Assembly: GCF_007197995.1 (NCBI RefSeq)
Contig: NZ_VKKH01000002.1
Coordinates: 310,001-374,000 of the forward strand
Direction of reading: 5' to 3'
Origin: Aliiglaciecola sp. M165
Lineage (GTDB): Bacteria; Pseudomonadota; Gammaproteobacteria; Enterobacterales; Alteromonadaceae
Length of the DNA: 64,000 bases
Under the pieces are notes generated by a model. The model was not told where the DNA came from and did not search any database. It saw only the letters and a list, made by a program, of their open reading frames with translations. Position numbers and translations under genes: made by a program. The first letter of the stretch is position 1; each line of letters begins with the position of its first letter. Below are positions 52,743 through 61,914 of this stretch, in pieces.

Positions 52743-53183
52743 ATGTTCACCAGCACAAATTTAAGCAATCCATTTAGGTTAGGTGCCGACTCAGTATTCA
52801 GAGGCTTTGAGCCCAAATCATTGTTGGTTGGGACGACCTTATTTTATTTTTTGAGTGTTTTAATGGCTGCGGCTTATCTTACCCTTGACCATCCAAGTTT
52901 GGGACTGCGGAATTTTGCTCAACAAGCGCCTACCCATAGTCAATACAATCGCCTTCCAGACTTTGTCCCGGTTTATTCAACATTGACCTCTGATACGGGT
53001 TATACAATTCAGCAAATTAGCAATGTATTGGCAGAATATGATTTAACCGGCATAGAGACTAGCATTCATTGTGCAACCGACAATTGTGTGTTGATTATGA
53101 AAATGCACAATTCAGAAGATTCTAATTTCATCAGCGAAATCACCGACAGGTTAAATCAATCTAAAACCAGCTCCACATTTTAA
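52743..53183 (+). CDS. Membrane-anchored protein of unknown function
   Basis: A 146-residue protein with one membrane helix (LLVGTTLFYFLSVLMAAAYLTL) after a 28-residue cytoplasmic leader, then an external domain of about 90 residues with two cysteines in HCATDNCVLIM, four residues between them, likely a disulfide. I recognise no family. GGAG lies 11 bases before the ATG. It stands alone between the katG terminator and the convergent MarR gene. Coding evidence is length and composition only. Confidence 0.7.
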   Translation: MFTSTNLSNPFRLGADSVFRGFEPKSLLVGTTLFYFLSVLMAAAYLTLDHPSLGLRNFAQQAPTHSQYNRLPDFVPVYSTLTSDTGYTIQQISNVLAEYDLTGIETSIHCATDNCVLIMKMHNSEDSNFISEITDRLNQSKTSSTF

Positions 53184-53193
53184 CAGTGTAAAC

Positions 53194-53649
53194 TCACATT
53201 TGTTCTGCATGGGCATAAATCCGATCTATTAAATCACTAAACTGGTTTTGTTCATGCTCATTCAAACAGGCTAACAACTGCTGTTCATAGTGATACGATA
53301 ATGGAACAATCTCTTGATACACTGTTTTTCCCGTTTTAGACAAACGTATCTCAGACCGTCGCCTGTCGTCTGCAGCGATTTCGCGCTCAATCAGGTTTCT
53401 TTTTAGTAGCTTACTAATTGCTCGACTTAGAATCGATTTTTCCAATTGCGTTTTTAGTGAAATTTCGTCAGCAGAAATACCAGGATATTCGCCCAATACC
53501 GCCATAATTCGCCACTCCGTTATCGATAAAGCGAATTTGTCTCTATAGGTTTCAGCCACGATACCACTGACTTTGTTTGACAAAATAGATAGGCGATAGG
53601 GTAGAAATCGTTCCAATGTGAGGGTTGTCTGTAACTTATTGTTGCCCAT
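53194..53649 (-). CDS. MarR family transcriptional regulator
   Basis: A 151-residue MarR/SlyA-type dimeric winged helix. The helix-turn-helix is ITEWRIMAVLGEYPGISADEISLKTQLEKSILSRAISKLLKRNLIEREIAADDRRRSEIRLSKTG, with the wing basic run DDRRR. I used the ATG at 53649, which has GAGG six bases upstream; the frame is open 11 codons further. It is divergent from hpd across 139 bases. Two palindromes with TAGTTG/CAACTA arms lie there, on top of and just past the hpd -35/-10, so this protein is the likely repressor of the tyrosine-degradation operon and of itself. The inducer might be a pathway intermediate. Confidence 0.93.
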   Translation of the reverse strand: MGNNKLQTTLTLERFLPYRLSILSNKVSGIVAETYRDKFALSITEWRIMAVLGEYPGISADEISLKTQLEKSILSRAISKLLKRNLIEREIAADDRRRSEIRLSKTGKTVYQEIVPLSYHYEQQLLACLNEHEQNQFSDLIDRIYAHAEQM

Positions 53650-53688
53650 TTGGTGCCTCATTGTCTTTGCAAGATAACCCAACTTTAC

Positions 53689-53717
53689 TTGACATTAGTT
53701 GCATCAACAACTAATTT
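53689..53717 (+). promoter_or_regulatory. Predicted hpd promoter
   Basis: Consensus TTGACA, a 17-base spacer and TAATTT, pointing toward hpd. The ribosome site AGGAAAAAGAG stands further down. Both hexamers overlap the palindromes described next. Confidence 0.65.
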
Positions 53718-53734
53718 AGTTGCAATAACAACTA
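53695..53734. promoter_or_regulatory. Two MarR-type operator palindromes
   Basis: First: TTAGTTG-(6 bases)-CAACTAA at 53695-53714. Second: TAGTTG-(6 bases)-CAACTA at 53717-53734. The centres are 21 bases apart, two helical turns, so both would be on the same DNA face. They cover the hpd spacer, -10 and start region. Confidence 0.7.
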
Positions 53735-53788
53735 TTGGCAATCTTGATTGCTGATAGTGAGTCAAAACTGAATTGAGGAAAAAGAGAA

Positions 53789-54877
53789 ATGGCAGATTTA
53801 TTTGAAAACCCAATGGGTTTGGACGGATTCGAATTCGTAGAATTTACCGCACCTGAAAAAGGTATCTTAGAACCCGTTTTTGAATCTATGGGCTTCACTA
53901 AAGTTGCCGTTCACAAATCTAAAGAAGTTGAGCTTTGGCGTCAGGGAGACATCAACTTTATCACCAACTACGAGCCGAAAAGCCCAGCGGCATATTATGC
54001 CGAAGAACATGGTCCATCAGCATGTGGTATGGCGTTTCGCGTAAAAGATGCCCAATTTGCCTACAATGAAGCATTAAGAAAAGGCGCTCAACCTATTGAA
54101 TTATATACGGGGCCAATGGAGTTAAGGCTTCCTGCAATCAAAGGGATCGGTGGCGCTACTCTGTATTTGATCGACCGCTACAAAGAAGGCGAAACCATTT
54201 ACGATATCGACTTTGAGTGGATTGAAGGTGTAGATCGTCATCCTGAAGGCTGTGGCTTCCACACTTTGGATCACTTAACTCACAATGTATACCGAGGCCG
54301 CATGGGATTTTGGGCGGATTTTTATACGAATCTGTTTAACTTCCGTGAAATTCGCTATTTCGATATTAAAGGTGAATACACAGGTTTGTTGTCTAAAGCG
54401 ATGACGGCACCAGATGGCAAAATTCGTATTCCACTTAACGAAGAAGCCGGTGGTGGCGGAACAGGCCAAATCGAAGAGTTCTTGATGGCGTACAACGGTG
54501 AAGGTATTCAGCATATCGCCTTTGCATGTGATGATTTGCTTGCTTGTTGGGATAGACTTAAAAAGCAAGGCACAAAATTTATGACCGCGCCACCAGCAAC
54601 CTATTACGAAATGCTTAATGAGCGTTTGCCGGGTCACGGAGAGCCAGTAGAAGAGCTACAAACCCGCGGCATTCTGCTAGATGGAACGACAGAAGGCGGA
54701 CAACCGCGCTTGCTGTTGCAAATATTCTCTGAAACCCTTTTAGGCCCAGTATTTTTTGAGTTTATTCAGCGCAAACAAGACGATGGATTTGGTGAAGGTA
54801 ACTTTAAAGCGTTGTTTGAATCCATTGAACGAGATCAAGTAGCGCGCGGCGTGATAAAGGGCAAAGAGGAGGCATAA
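53789..54877 (+). CDS. hpd: 4-hydroxyphenylpyruvate dioxygenase
   Basis: Hpd oxidises 4-hydroxyphenylpyruvate to homogentisate, the second step of tyrosine catabolism. The 362-residue protein is an iron(II) VOC-fold dioxygenase of standard length. Metal ligands are visible in [17 protein letters not shown] (His), [12 protein letters not shown] (His) and [10 protein letters not shown] (Glu). LMAYNGEG and [16 protein letters not shown] match known active-site strands. AGGAAAAAGAG precedes the ATG. The VOC gene follows after two bases and the FAH-family gene overlaps that, so the three form an operon, controlled by the divergent MarR regulator. Confidence 0.97.
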   Translation: MADLFENPMGLDGFEFVEFTAPEKGILEPVFESMGFTKVAVHKSKEVELWRQGDINFITNYEPKSPAAYYAEEHGPSACGMAFRVKDAQFAYNEALRKGAQPIELYTGPMELRLPAIKGIGGATLYLIDRYKEGETIYDIDFEWIEGVDRHPEGCGFHTLDHLTHNVYRGRMGFWADFYTNLFNFREIRYFDIKGEYTGLLSKAMTAPDGKIRIPLNEEAGGGGTGQIEEFLMAYNGEGIQHIAFACDDLLACWDRLKKQGTKFMTAPPATYYEMLNERLPGHGEPVEELQTRGILLDGTTEGGQPRLLLQIFSETLLGPVFFEFIQRKQDDGFGEGNFKALFESIERDQVARGVIKGKEEA

Positions 54878-54879
54878 GC

Positions 54880-55428
54880 ATGCAAATCTCAAGAATTCAC
54901 CATGTGGCGTATCGCTGCCATGATGCTAAAGAGACGGTTGAGTTTTACCAAAAGATGTTGGATATGGATTTTCAGTTGGCCATTGCCGAAGACAAAGTCC
55001 CGTCGACTCAAGCACCTGATCCCTATATGCATGTGTTTTTAGATGCGGGTAACGGCAACGTGTTAGCCTTTTTTGAACTGCCTAATTCACCCAGAATGGA
55101 TCGCGATGGGAACACACCACAGTGGGTTCAACACATTGCTTTTGAAGTACCTTCAATGGACGATTTATTGGCAGCTAAAGCACGTTTGCAAGCCGCTGAC
55201 ATTGATGTTCTTGGTCCAACGGATCACGGAATATTCAAGTCTATTTACTTTTTCGATCCAAACGGCCATCGTATAGAATTAGCCGCTAATACGGGTACGC
55301 CTGAAATGATGGCCGAGCTGAAACGTGTCGCACCCGACATGTTGGAAGAATGGTCACAAACCAAAAAGGCCCCGCGACACGCAGATTGGCTGCACAATGG
55401 TGAAGGTTTTCCTGGAGCAAATAAATGA
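54880..55428 (+). CDS. VOC family metalloenzyme in the hpd operon
   Basis: A 182-residue protein with a complete VOC fold: RIHHVAYRCHDAKETVEFYQKMLDM (His ligand), MHVFLDAGNGNVLAFFEL, QWVQHIAFEVPSMDDLLAAKARL (His ligand) and FFDPNGHRIELAAN (Glu ligand). The His-His-Glu set means it should bind a divalent metal. In hpd gene clusters of other bacteria a similar protein is found, but its substrate is not firmly known; it might isomerise or cleave an aromatic ring product. It starts two bases after hpd and its stop overlaps the next start (ATGA). No maiA or hmgA sequence is seen, so it may take on a missing step, which is speculation. Confidence 0.86.
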   Translation: MQISRIHHVAYRCHDAKETVEFYQKMLDMDFQLAIAEDKVPSTQAPDPYMHVFLDAGNGNVLAFFELPNSPRMDRDGNTPQWVQHIAFEVPSMDDLLAAKARLQAADIDVLGPTDHGIFKSIYFFDPNGHRIELAANTGTPEMMAELKRVAPDMLEEWSQTKKAPRHADWLHNGEGFPGANK

Positions 55429-56435
55429 AACTAGCGAGTTTAAAAAGTGGCCGTGACGGTCAATTGGTTGTGGTCAATTCTGCCTTGACAAAAATGACAT
55501 CCGCGTCGGATATCGCGCCGACACTGCAAAATGCATTGGACAACTGGCAGACCTTACAAAGCAAGTTAAAAGAGCGGTTTGAGCAACTTGAATCAGGCGC
55601 GATTGGCGGTGAAGCTTTTGATCAAAATGACTGCGCCTCGCCCCTTCCACGTGCATATCAATGGGCTGATGGCAGCGCCTATGTCAACCACGTCGAGTTG
55701 GTAAGAAAAGCCCGCAATGCAGAAATGCCAGAGAGTTTCTGGACAGATCCGCTAATGTACCAAGGCGGCTCTGACAGCTTTTTAGGCCCCAGGGATCCTA
55801 TCATCATGCCGCAAACCGAAGGTTTTGGTGTTGATTTTGAAGCAGAAATTGCAGTCATTACCGATGATGTGCCTATGGGGGTTTCAGCCGACGACGCGCT
55901 GCAACACATTAAACTGGTGATGATAGTCAATGACGTATCACTGCGCGGATTGATCCCGGGCGAGTTAGCCAAAGGTTTTGGTTTTTTCCAATCCAAGCCA
56001 TCTAGCGCATTTAGCCCTGTTTGCCTTACACCAGAGATGTTAGGCGATGCCTGGAACGCTGGTAAATTGTCTTTGCCATTGGTATCTCATTTAAACGAAG
56101 ATATCTTTGGAAAGCCAAATGCTGGCAATGATATGACTTTTCATTTTGGTCAATTGATCGCTCACGCAGCGCGCACACGCCCGCTTGTTGCAGGCACAAT
56201 TATTGGCTCAGGTACAGTGTCAAACAAACTTGATGGTGAACCAGGTAAACCAGTAAAAGACGGCGGATTAGGATACAGCTGTATCGCAGAAATCCGCATG
56301 ATCGAAACCATTCAAAATGGCAAACCAACAACGCCCTTCATGCAGTTTGGCGACAAAGTCAGCATCGAAATGTTTGATGCGCAGGGTCAATCAATTTTTG
56401 GGCAGATAAATCAAAAGGTCGAACCACAAGGGTGA
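55425..56435 (+). CDS. Fumarylacetoacetate hydrolase family protein
   Basis: A 336-residue hydrolase of the FAH family, predicted to split fumarylacetoacetate to fumarate and acetoacetate, the last step of tyrosine breakdown. Signature segments are GFGVDFEAEIAVITDDVP (metal-binding Glu region), IVNDVSLRGLIPGELAKGFGFFQSKPSSAFSPV, RTRPLVAGTIIGSGTVSN and GYSCIAEIRMIETI. This is the compact form found with hpd in many beta- and gammaproteobacteria, not the longer eukaryote-like fumarylacetoacetase. The ATGA overlap with the VOC gene indicates co-translation. A strong hairpin ends the operon. Confidence 0.92.
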   Translation: MKLASLKSGRDGQLVVVNSALTKMTSASDIAPTLQNALDNWQTLQSKLKERFEQLESGAIGGEAFDQNDCASPLPRAYQWADGSAYVNHVELVRKARNAEMPESFWTDPLMYQGGSDSFLGPRDPIIMPQTEGFGVDFEAEIAVITDDVPMGVSADDALQHIKLVMIVNDVSLRGLIPGELAKGFGFFQSKPSSAFSPVCLTPEMLGDAWNAGKLSLPLVSHLNEDIFGKPNAGNDMTFHFGQLIAHAARTRPLVAGTIIGSGTVSNKLDGEPGKPVKDGGLGYSCIAEIRMIETIQNGKPTTPFMQFGDKVSIEMFDAQGQSIFGQINQKVEPQG

Positions 56436-56452
56436 ATTAAAAAAAGCCCTTC

Positions 56453-56487
56453 CACTAGTGGCACCCAAAGGGGCCACTAGTGATTTT
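56453..56487 (+). terminator. Terminator of the hpd operon
   Basis: Perfect 10-bp stem (CACTAGTGGC / GCCACTAGTG) around a ten-base loop, then ATTTT. It lies 18 bases past the FAH gene stop. Confidence 0.8.
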
Positions 56488-56701
56488 CCGAACACTACTA
56501 TGCGCTGCTTAAATGTGCCGTTAGCGGAGCGGTAAAAAACGTATGATTTTTCATCATTCAACTTGTTGTTTTCGAAGCTGTTTGCCATGATTAGAAGGCT
56601 TAAAATCACAATGAGGTTGTTGTATGTTGCCGGAATATTCTACTTTGAGCCCTGCTAAGTAGCACAACGTGTCGTTTGACCAACTATTACCTTTGTCTTC
56701 T

Positions 56702-59700
56702 ATGAATTCTGCTAAGAATTTAATTTCCAAAATCGGACTGATTTATTGCCTGATTTTTGTGTCGATTGCCAGCGCACAAACTATTATCAAAGAGCCAAGA
56801 TTTACCCAACTTTCCTCTGAAAACGGCCTGACTCAAGACACCATAAACGACCTGCTAATCGACAGCGATGGCTTTTTATGGCTTGCCACCGAAGCAGGAT
56901 TAAATCGTTACGATGGCTACGAAAATTTACATCTCGTTGGACAGCAACAGCAATTTGCAGACGATGCGATTTATGCTTTGTTTGAAGATAGTAATGGTGA
57001 TTTGTGGGTAAGCACTCTTAGTAGCGGTGTACACCGGGTTAATCGCCAAACGGGGGCAAGCAAACGGGTAATCGATCTCGTCTATAAAGACCAGCCTGAT
57101 TGGTATCAATACGCCTCGCATTTTATCCAACGTAATGATCGGCAACTCTATATAGCATTGGATCACAACATCATCGAGTATGATCTTGTTACGGATAAAT
57201 CCTCGTCAGTTTTTGACCTGCTTGTACACGGTGTAGACGATGCGGAAGCAATTCGATTTTTGGCCGTTCATCAAGACTATCTTTTTATCGCTACCTCTGT
57301 GGGGCTTTTTGTAAAGCATATTCCAACTCAGACAGTGCGGAAAATTGATCATGTTCCCGAGACTCAGCAGACCTTAGATAATATGAATACAAAGTTTATC
57401 CATATTGAAGGGGATAAGCGGTTTTGGCTTGGCACTGTAGAGGGGTTGTATTGGTTTGATCTAGCCAATTTAAAAAAATCTGTTATCACCGAACAAGATG
57501 TACCCAAAGCGACCTTAGCTTTCGCCGAATTAAACATATGGGACATGAAGCATTTTGAAGATAAGCAGTTTTATGTTGCCACCGACAAAGGCCTGTTCAT
57601 TTTTGATTTATCTACCAATGAGCGACAACATTTGTTCCGTCCTACCGATGCAAGAATTCTACTTTCTGACGATGACATTAACGAAATCGCAATAACCAAA
57701 AACGGGCAAATCTGGCTGTCTACTCAATCTGCTGGCGCGCTACTTTGGTCCCCAGGTTCAACATTGTTTTCCAATTTCTACGCATCTAAAAATGAAAGCC
57801 CTAGATTGAGTGATGGTTCAGTGTTGAGCTTTTATCAGCAAAAGAACAGCGAAACCCTCTGGGTAGGCACAAACAATGGATTGAATTTGTATTCACCTGA
57901 GGACAACACCATTTCTCACTACTTAGTCAATTCGGATGACAAGGCTGTTTATTCAGATGGGACCATTTATGCCATCAGAGAAGCAGAACCTGGTTATGTT
58001 TGGTTGGTGACCGGGACCGGTATCGTAAAATTTAGCTTGGACACAAAAAAAACCGTCTCTCTAAGCACCGACAACACCCTGCAGTCGGTGCTCTATTCTG
58101 AAGACGCTTACGATATTTTTCGCTATGACAAAAACAAATATGTAGCAATGTCTGAGGATCAGTTTTGGCTGGTAGATGATCAGGCGCAACAAATCGTACC
58201 TCACGAAAAAATCAATTCAGCAATCCGACCCAGCCAATTTTATAGTTTTCTGAGGCATTATCAGGCTGATTCAAATGCCGTGCTCATTGCAATAACGGGG
58301 GAACTCTGGCAATGGGAGCCATCGACTGGAAAACTTCTGCAACTGCATGTGGCAAACAAAATCCAAGCCGAATACAGCATAGCACCTTCAAATGTCTTGC
58401 TGGGTGACTTTGGAACATTATGGATCAGTTATCCTGGTCATGGTTTATATGGATTAGATCCAACAACATTTGAGCAAAAATACTTTTTCAATAGCAATAA
58501 TCTGTTACCCACCAACATGGTGTTTGGCTTGAATAAAGATGAGACGGGTAATATCTGGATGGGAAGCCACAAAGGTTTACTAAAGTTTAATCCCCAAACT
58601 CAGCAGATTTTGCAATTCACCGTAAAAGACGGCGTCGCAACAAACGAATTTAATTGGGGCGCAGACACGATAATGAAAAATGGTCAGCTTGCTTATGGTT
58701 CTCAGCAAGGCATGACATTGTTTAGCCCACGCCAGCTTACACGTAATCTATCGAGCTCTGCTAAAGTAGTGATTTCCAATGTGTCGCTTATTTCTAAAGA
58801 TCTTCAACTAGGCATTGGCGATAAAGCCAACACCACAATAACTCTGGCTCATGACGATGTGGGTATAAAAATAGCATTTTCGATTATGCAGTATGAGCAT
58901 ACTCGCAAAGCGGTATATCGGTATTCTCTGGAAGGTCCAAACAAAGTCTCATACCCTGCGAGCAAAAATACGGAGGTCACTTTCGCGCGCTTGGATCCTG
59001 GCGAACATACGTTTTACGTATCGAGTTTGGACAATTCGTCTGGCCTATGGTCAGCGCCCAGCAAATTATATATTCACGTACAGTACCCCCCTTTCACATC
59101 GCCCTTAGCAATGACCCTTTACATTGTGTTGTTCCTTACTTTGATTTCTATTCTGTATATGAGGCGGGTTAGACACAGAGAAGTGCTCGATGCCGCACAC
59201 CTCGAAACGCTTCACAGTAAAAACAGTCTGAAAATGGCGCTCACTGCCAGTAATAGCGATGTATGGGAATGGGATGAACACACTAACCAAATTTCTCAAC
59301 ATCGATTGACCCAGGCCCTTGGCTATGCAAATACTGAGGACAGTTTACCATTTACAGAACATCTCAAACTGATCCACGTTCATGATATTAATGCGTACAA
59401 AACCAAGTGGCAGAGCGTTGTAAATGGGGATGAGCGTAGCCTTGATATCACCTATCGATTGCGAACGCACACTGGGGAATACCTGTGGTATAGGGACGTT
59501 GGCGCCCCAGTTAGCGGCGTGAAGACGAACCCAGGAATAAAGCTCGTCGGAACCTATTCAAATATTACCGAATCGATGGATGCCCGCAATAAGGCATTAT
59601 TGTTCGGCGAAGCCTTTCAGCATACCAAAGACTGGGTAGTCATTTTTGAACCCAACTTCCACCCCATTATTGCCAATCAGGCTTTTAAAGAGGCACTGGG

Positions 59701-61276
59701 TGTTAACGTCAATACCGAAATTTCAACCCAGCTGGAACAACTCTTTCAGGTTAACCAAAATAATTTGGTCACTGTTTTTAAAAAAATGAGAAATATGACC
59801 GTCTCTGAACACTGGAATGGTGAATCGAAAATTGTTGGACTCAACAATAAAGAATTCGATGTAAGTATTAGTATCACAGCGGTAGGCGACGTCCAATCCC
59901 ACGCCCAGATAGAGCGATATTTAGTGGTTTTATCTGATATTAGTGACCAGAAATCTGCAGAGGCAGCCTTGGTCCGCCTTGCAAACTACGACAGCTTAAC
60001 CGGGCTACCGAATAGAACTTTGCTGATTGACCGAGTGCAGCACGCGTTTGACCAAGCCAACCGAGACAATTCAATTATCGGATTGTTTTTTGTTGATCTT
60101 GACGGGTTTAAGCAAGTCAATGATAGCTTGGGTCATGAGGCCGGGGATGAATTGCTTAAAGTTATCAGCGCAAGATTGTTAAAGACCCTCAGACAATCAG
60201 ACACTATCGCTAGGTTAGGCGGTGACGAATTTGTCGTCATGATTGAACAGGTCGATGAAAGTAAAAATCTCATTTACATCGCTAATGACATTATGAGTGC
60301 ACTTCAAGAACCTATATCACTTGAAAATCAAATAGTCAGTGTGTCTGGCAGTATTGGTATCGCACTTTACCCTGAGGACGGTTCGACACCCAACGAGCTG
60401 ATCAAAAATTCAGATATTGCCATGTATCATGCAAAAGAATTAGGGCGTAACAATTTTCAGTTTTTCACTGAGCGTATGAATGAGCAGGTGAAGACAAAAC
60501 TAAAACTTGAAAACCAGGTGAAGTTTGCTTTCCAAAACGACGAGTTCGTTAGCTTCTATCAACCCATTATTTGCTGTACAACCGGCACAATCGAAGGCTT
60601 TGAGATACTCATGCGGTGGCCAAACACCTCACCAGTTATCACACCTGATGTGTTCATTCCGGTGGCCGAGGATATTGGACTGATCGAAGCAATGACCTGG
60701 GGACTGATCACACGGGCGGCAACGCTACTCAAACACTTTCATCAGTCGGACTTACCCTTTTATGTGTCGATTAATTTATCTGCCAAACACTTGTCCAGCG
60801 AGGTCAAACTGGACGCCCTTTTAGATTTGTTAAGCGAACATAAGTTGAGCACCAGCAGCATTCGATTTGAAATCACTGAAAGCGCGCTCATGTCTGACTA
60901 TGAAAGCGCAATGACTTCTCTTTCAGCGATGAAGTCACTGGGTTTTAAAATTGCACTAGACGACTTTGGAACAGGCTACTCATCCTTAAAGTATCTAAAA
61001 GACTTTCCCATTGATTTACTTAAAATTGATAAAAGCTTTGTTCAAGATGTTGGCGTGAATAAAGATAGTGAAGCTATAGTAAAAGCAACTTTAAGAATGG
61101 CTGAGAGTTTGCAAATTCAATGTGTAGCAGAGGGCATAGAAACAATCGAGCAAGCTCACTTCTTTAGGGAAAATCGCTGCCAATATTTACAAGGCTACTT
61201 TTTTTCAAAGCCCATGCCAGAGAATGATGTCATTCAATTTATCGAAGCGTTTGAACCTGTCGACCTTCAACGCTAA
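56702..61276 (+). CDS. Beta-propeller, PAS, GGDEF and EAL sensor protein
   Basis: A 1524-residue protein. After a signal peptide (KIGLIYCLIFVSIASA) come about 670 residues of two-component-regulator propeller repeats (for example DLLIDSDGFLWLATEAGLNRYDG, ALFEDSNGDLWVSTLSSGVHR, GLNKDETGNIWMGSHKGLLKFN) and a Y_Y_Y-type domain at about 715-790, all periplasmic. A membrane helix (YIVLFLTLISILYM) leads to PAS-like domains at about 840-955 and beyond, a GGDEF domain (ARLGGDEF at about 1173, I-site RQSD) and an intact EAL domain (EILMR, DDFGTGYSSL, AEGIET, QGYFFSKP). It may both make and destroy c-di-GMP depending on a periplasmic ligand, possibly a polysaccharide by analogy to propeller sensors. 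I used the ATG at 56702; a GTG 11 codons upstream is possible. Confidence 0.94.
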   Translation: MNSAKNLISKIGLIYCLIFVSIASAQTIIKEPRFTQLSSENGLTQDTINDLLIDSDGFLWLATEAGLNRYDGYENLHLVGQQQQFADDAIYALFEDSNGDLWVSTLSSGVHRVNRQTGASKRVIDLVYKDQPDWYQYASHFIQRNDRQLYIALDHNIIEYDLVTDKSSSVFDLLVHGVDDAEAIRFLAVHQDYLFIATSVGLFVKHIPTQTVRKIDHVPETQQTLDNMNTKFIHIEGDKRFWLGTVEGLYWFDLANLKKSVITEQDVPKATLAFAELNIWDMKHFEDKQFYVATDKGLFIFDLSTNERQHLFRPTDARILLSDDDINEIAITKNGQIWLSTQSAGALLWSPGSTLFSNFYASKNESPRLSDGSVLSFYQQKNSETLWVGTNNGLNLYSPEDNTISHYLVNSDDKAVYSDGTIYAIREAEPGYVWLVTGTGIVKFSLDTKKTVSLSTDNTLQSVLYSEDAYDIFRYDKNKYVAMSEDQFWLVDDQAQQIVPHEKINSAIRPSQFYSFLRHYQADSNAVLIAITGELWQWEPSTGKLLQLHVANKIQAEYSIAPSNVLLGDFGTLWISYPGHGLYGLDPTTFEQKYFFNSNNLLPTNMVFGLNKDETGNIWMGSHKGLLKFNPQTQQILQFTVKDGVATNEFNWGADTIMKNGQLAYGSQQGMTLFSPRQLTRNLSSSAKVVISNVSLISKDLQLGIGDKANTTITLAHDDVGIKIAFSIMQYEHTRKAVYRYSLEGPNKVSYPASKNTEVTFARLDPGEHTFYVSSLDNSSGLWSAPSKLYIHVQYPPFTSPLAMTLYIVLFLTLISILYMRRVRHREVLDAAHLETLHSKNSLKMALTASNSDVWEWDEHTNQISQHRLTQALGYANTEDSLPFTEHLKLIHVHDINAYKTKWQSVVNGDERSLDITYRLRTHTGEYLWYRDVGAPVSGVKTNPGIKLVGTYSNITESMDARNKALLFGEAFQHTKDWVVIFEPNFHPIIANQAFKEALGVNVNTEISTQLEQLFQVNQNNLVTVFKKMRNMTVSEHWNGESKIVGLNNKEFDVSISITAVGDVQSHAQIERYLVVLSDISDQKSAEAALVRLANYDSLTGLPNRTLLIDRVQHAFDQANRDNSIIGLFFVDLDGFKQVNDSLGHEAGDELLKVISARLLKTLRQSDTIARLGGDEFVVMIEQVDESKNLIYIANDIMSALQEPISLENQIVSVSGSIGIALYPEDGSTPNELIKNSDIAMYHAKELGRNNFQFFTERMNEQVKTKLKLENQVKFAFQNDEFVSFYQPIICCTTGTIEGFEILMRWPNTSPVITPDVFIPVAEDIGLIEAMTWGLITRAATLLKHFHQSDLPFYVSINLSAKHLSSEVKLDALLDLLSEHKLSTSSIRFEITESALMSDYESAMTSLSAMKSLGFKIALDDFGTGYSSLKYLKDFPIDLLKIDKSFVQDVGVNKDSEAIVKATLRMAESLQIQCVAEGIETIEQAHFFRENRCQYLQGYFFSKPMPENDVIQFIEAFEPVDLQR

Positions 61277-61320
61277 GGACATGAAAGCTGTATAACAACT
61301 GTTAAAAGTAACTTGATATC

Positions 61321-61764
61321 ATGGCAAAGATCCTTGGATATATTATCGGAGCAGTGTTGTTGATGGGTCTTCTATTTCCCGTTCCGGCTTCTATATATTT
61401 TACTTATAACGCTTTAGTTGCAGCACTTACGTTTGAACGCGAATCGGCACAGATTACTGATTGTTATTCCTATCGTCAAAAATCCAGCAATCGCGCATCC
61501 ACTAGCTTTGGCCCAGTGGCAGTTTCACCCTCAGGGACAAAAGCAAAAGGTGGGTTTAGATGGCAAAAAAAAGCGTGGTGTGAATACAGCATCGGTGATC
61601 AGGTAGAGATCTTAATCGACCCTAAAGACCGCAAAAATGTGTTGATCAATTCCTTTATGCAGTTGTGGTTTTATCCGCTACTGTTCTCCTTTTTAGCTAT
61701 TGTCATCTCGTTTGCCATTTATAAAAATGTGAAGAAACGTTTAGCTAATAAAACGAAAAATTAA
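61321..61764 (+). CDS. DUF3592-like membrane protein
   Basis: A 147-residue protein with two membrane helices, at the N-terminus (ILGYIIGAVLLMGLLFPVPASIYF) and the C-terminus (LWFYPLLFSFLAIVISFAIY), around a soluble loop. The loop contains SAQITDCYSYRQ, WCEYSIGDQVEILIDPKDRKNVLINSFMQLW, which is the DUF3592 pattern with the NP/DP-style turn. No catalytic residues are apparent. It begins 44 bases after the large sensor gene without an obvious ribosome site, so coupled expression is possible. The convergent protease gene follows a shared hairpin. Confidence 0.75.
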   Translation: MAKILGYIIGAVLLMGLLFPVPASIYFTYNALVAALTFERESAQITDCYSYRQKSSNRASTSFGPVAVSPSGTKAKGGFRWQKKAWCEYSIGDQVEILIDPKDRKNVLINSFMQLWFYPLLFSFLAIVISFAIYKNVKKRLANKTKN

Positions 61765-61819
61765 ACTGATAAATCGTCAGAACATTGCAAGGTAAGAAAT
61801 TGCATTGGGCTCTGTGTAA

Positions 61820-61850
61820 ATAAAAAGCCCGACATTTAGTCATGTCGGGC
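61820..61850 (-). terminator. Terminator of the subtilisin-like protease gene
   Basis: On the minus strand a perfect 9-bp stem GCCCGACAT / ATGTCGGGC with a six-base loop is followed by TTTTTA, giving a proper terminator for the protease. The plus strand lacks the T-run. Confidence 0.85.
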
Positions 61851-61914
61851 CTTGATATAGTCAAGAAAAGTTTTTTGTCTTGCTACCAGCGGAAGCACGA
61901 CAAAATCCTAAATC

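Noticed and set aside
54275-54637. 120-codon minus-strand frame in hpd
   Set aside because: Antisense shadow within a conserved enzyme gene.
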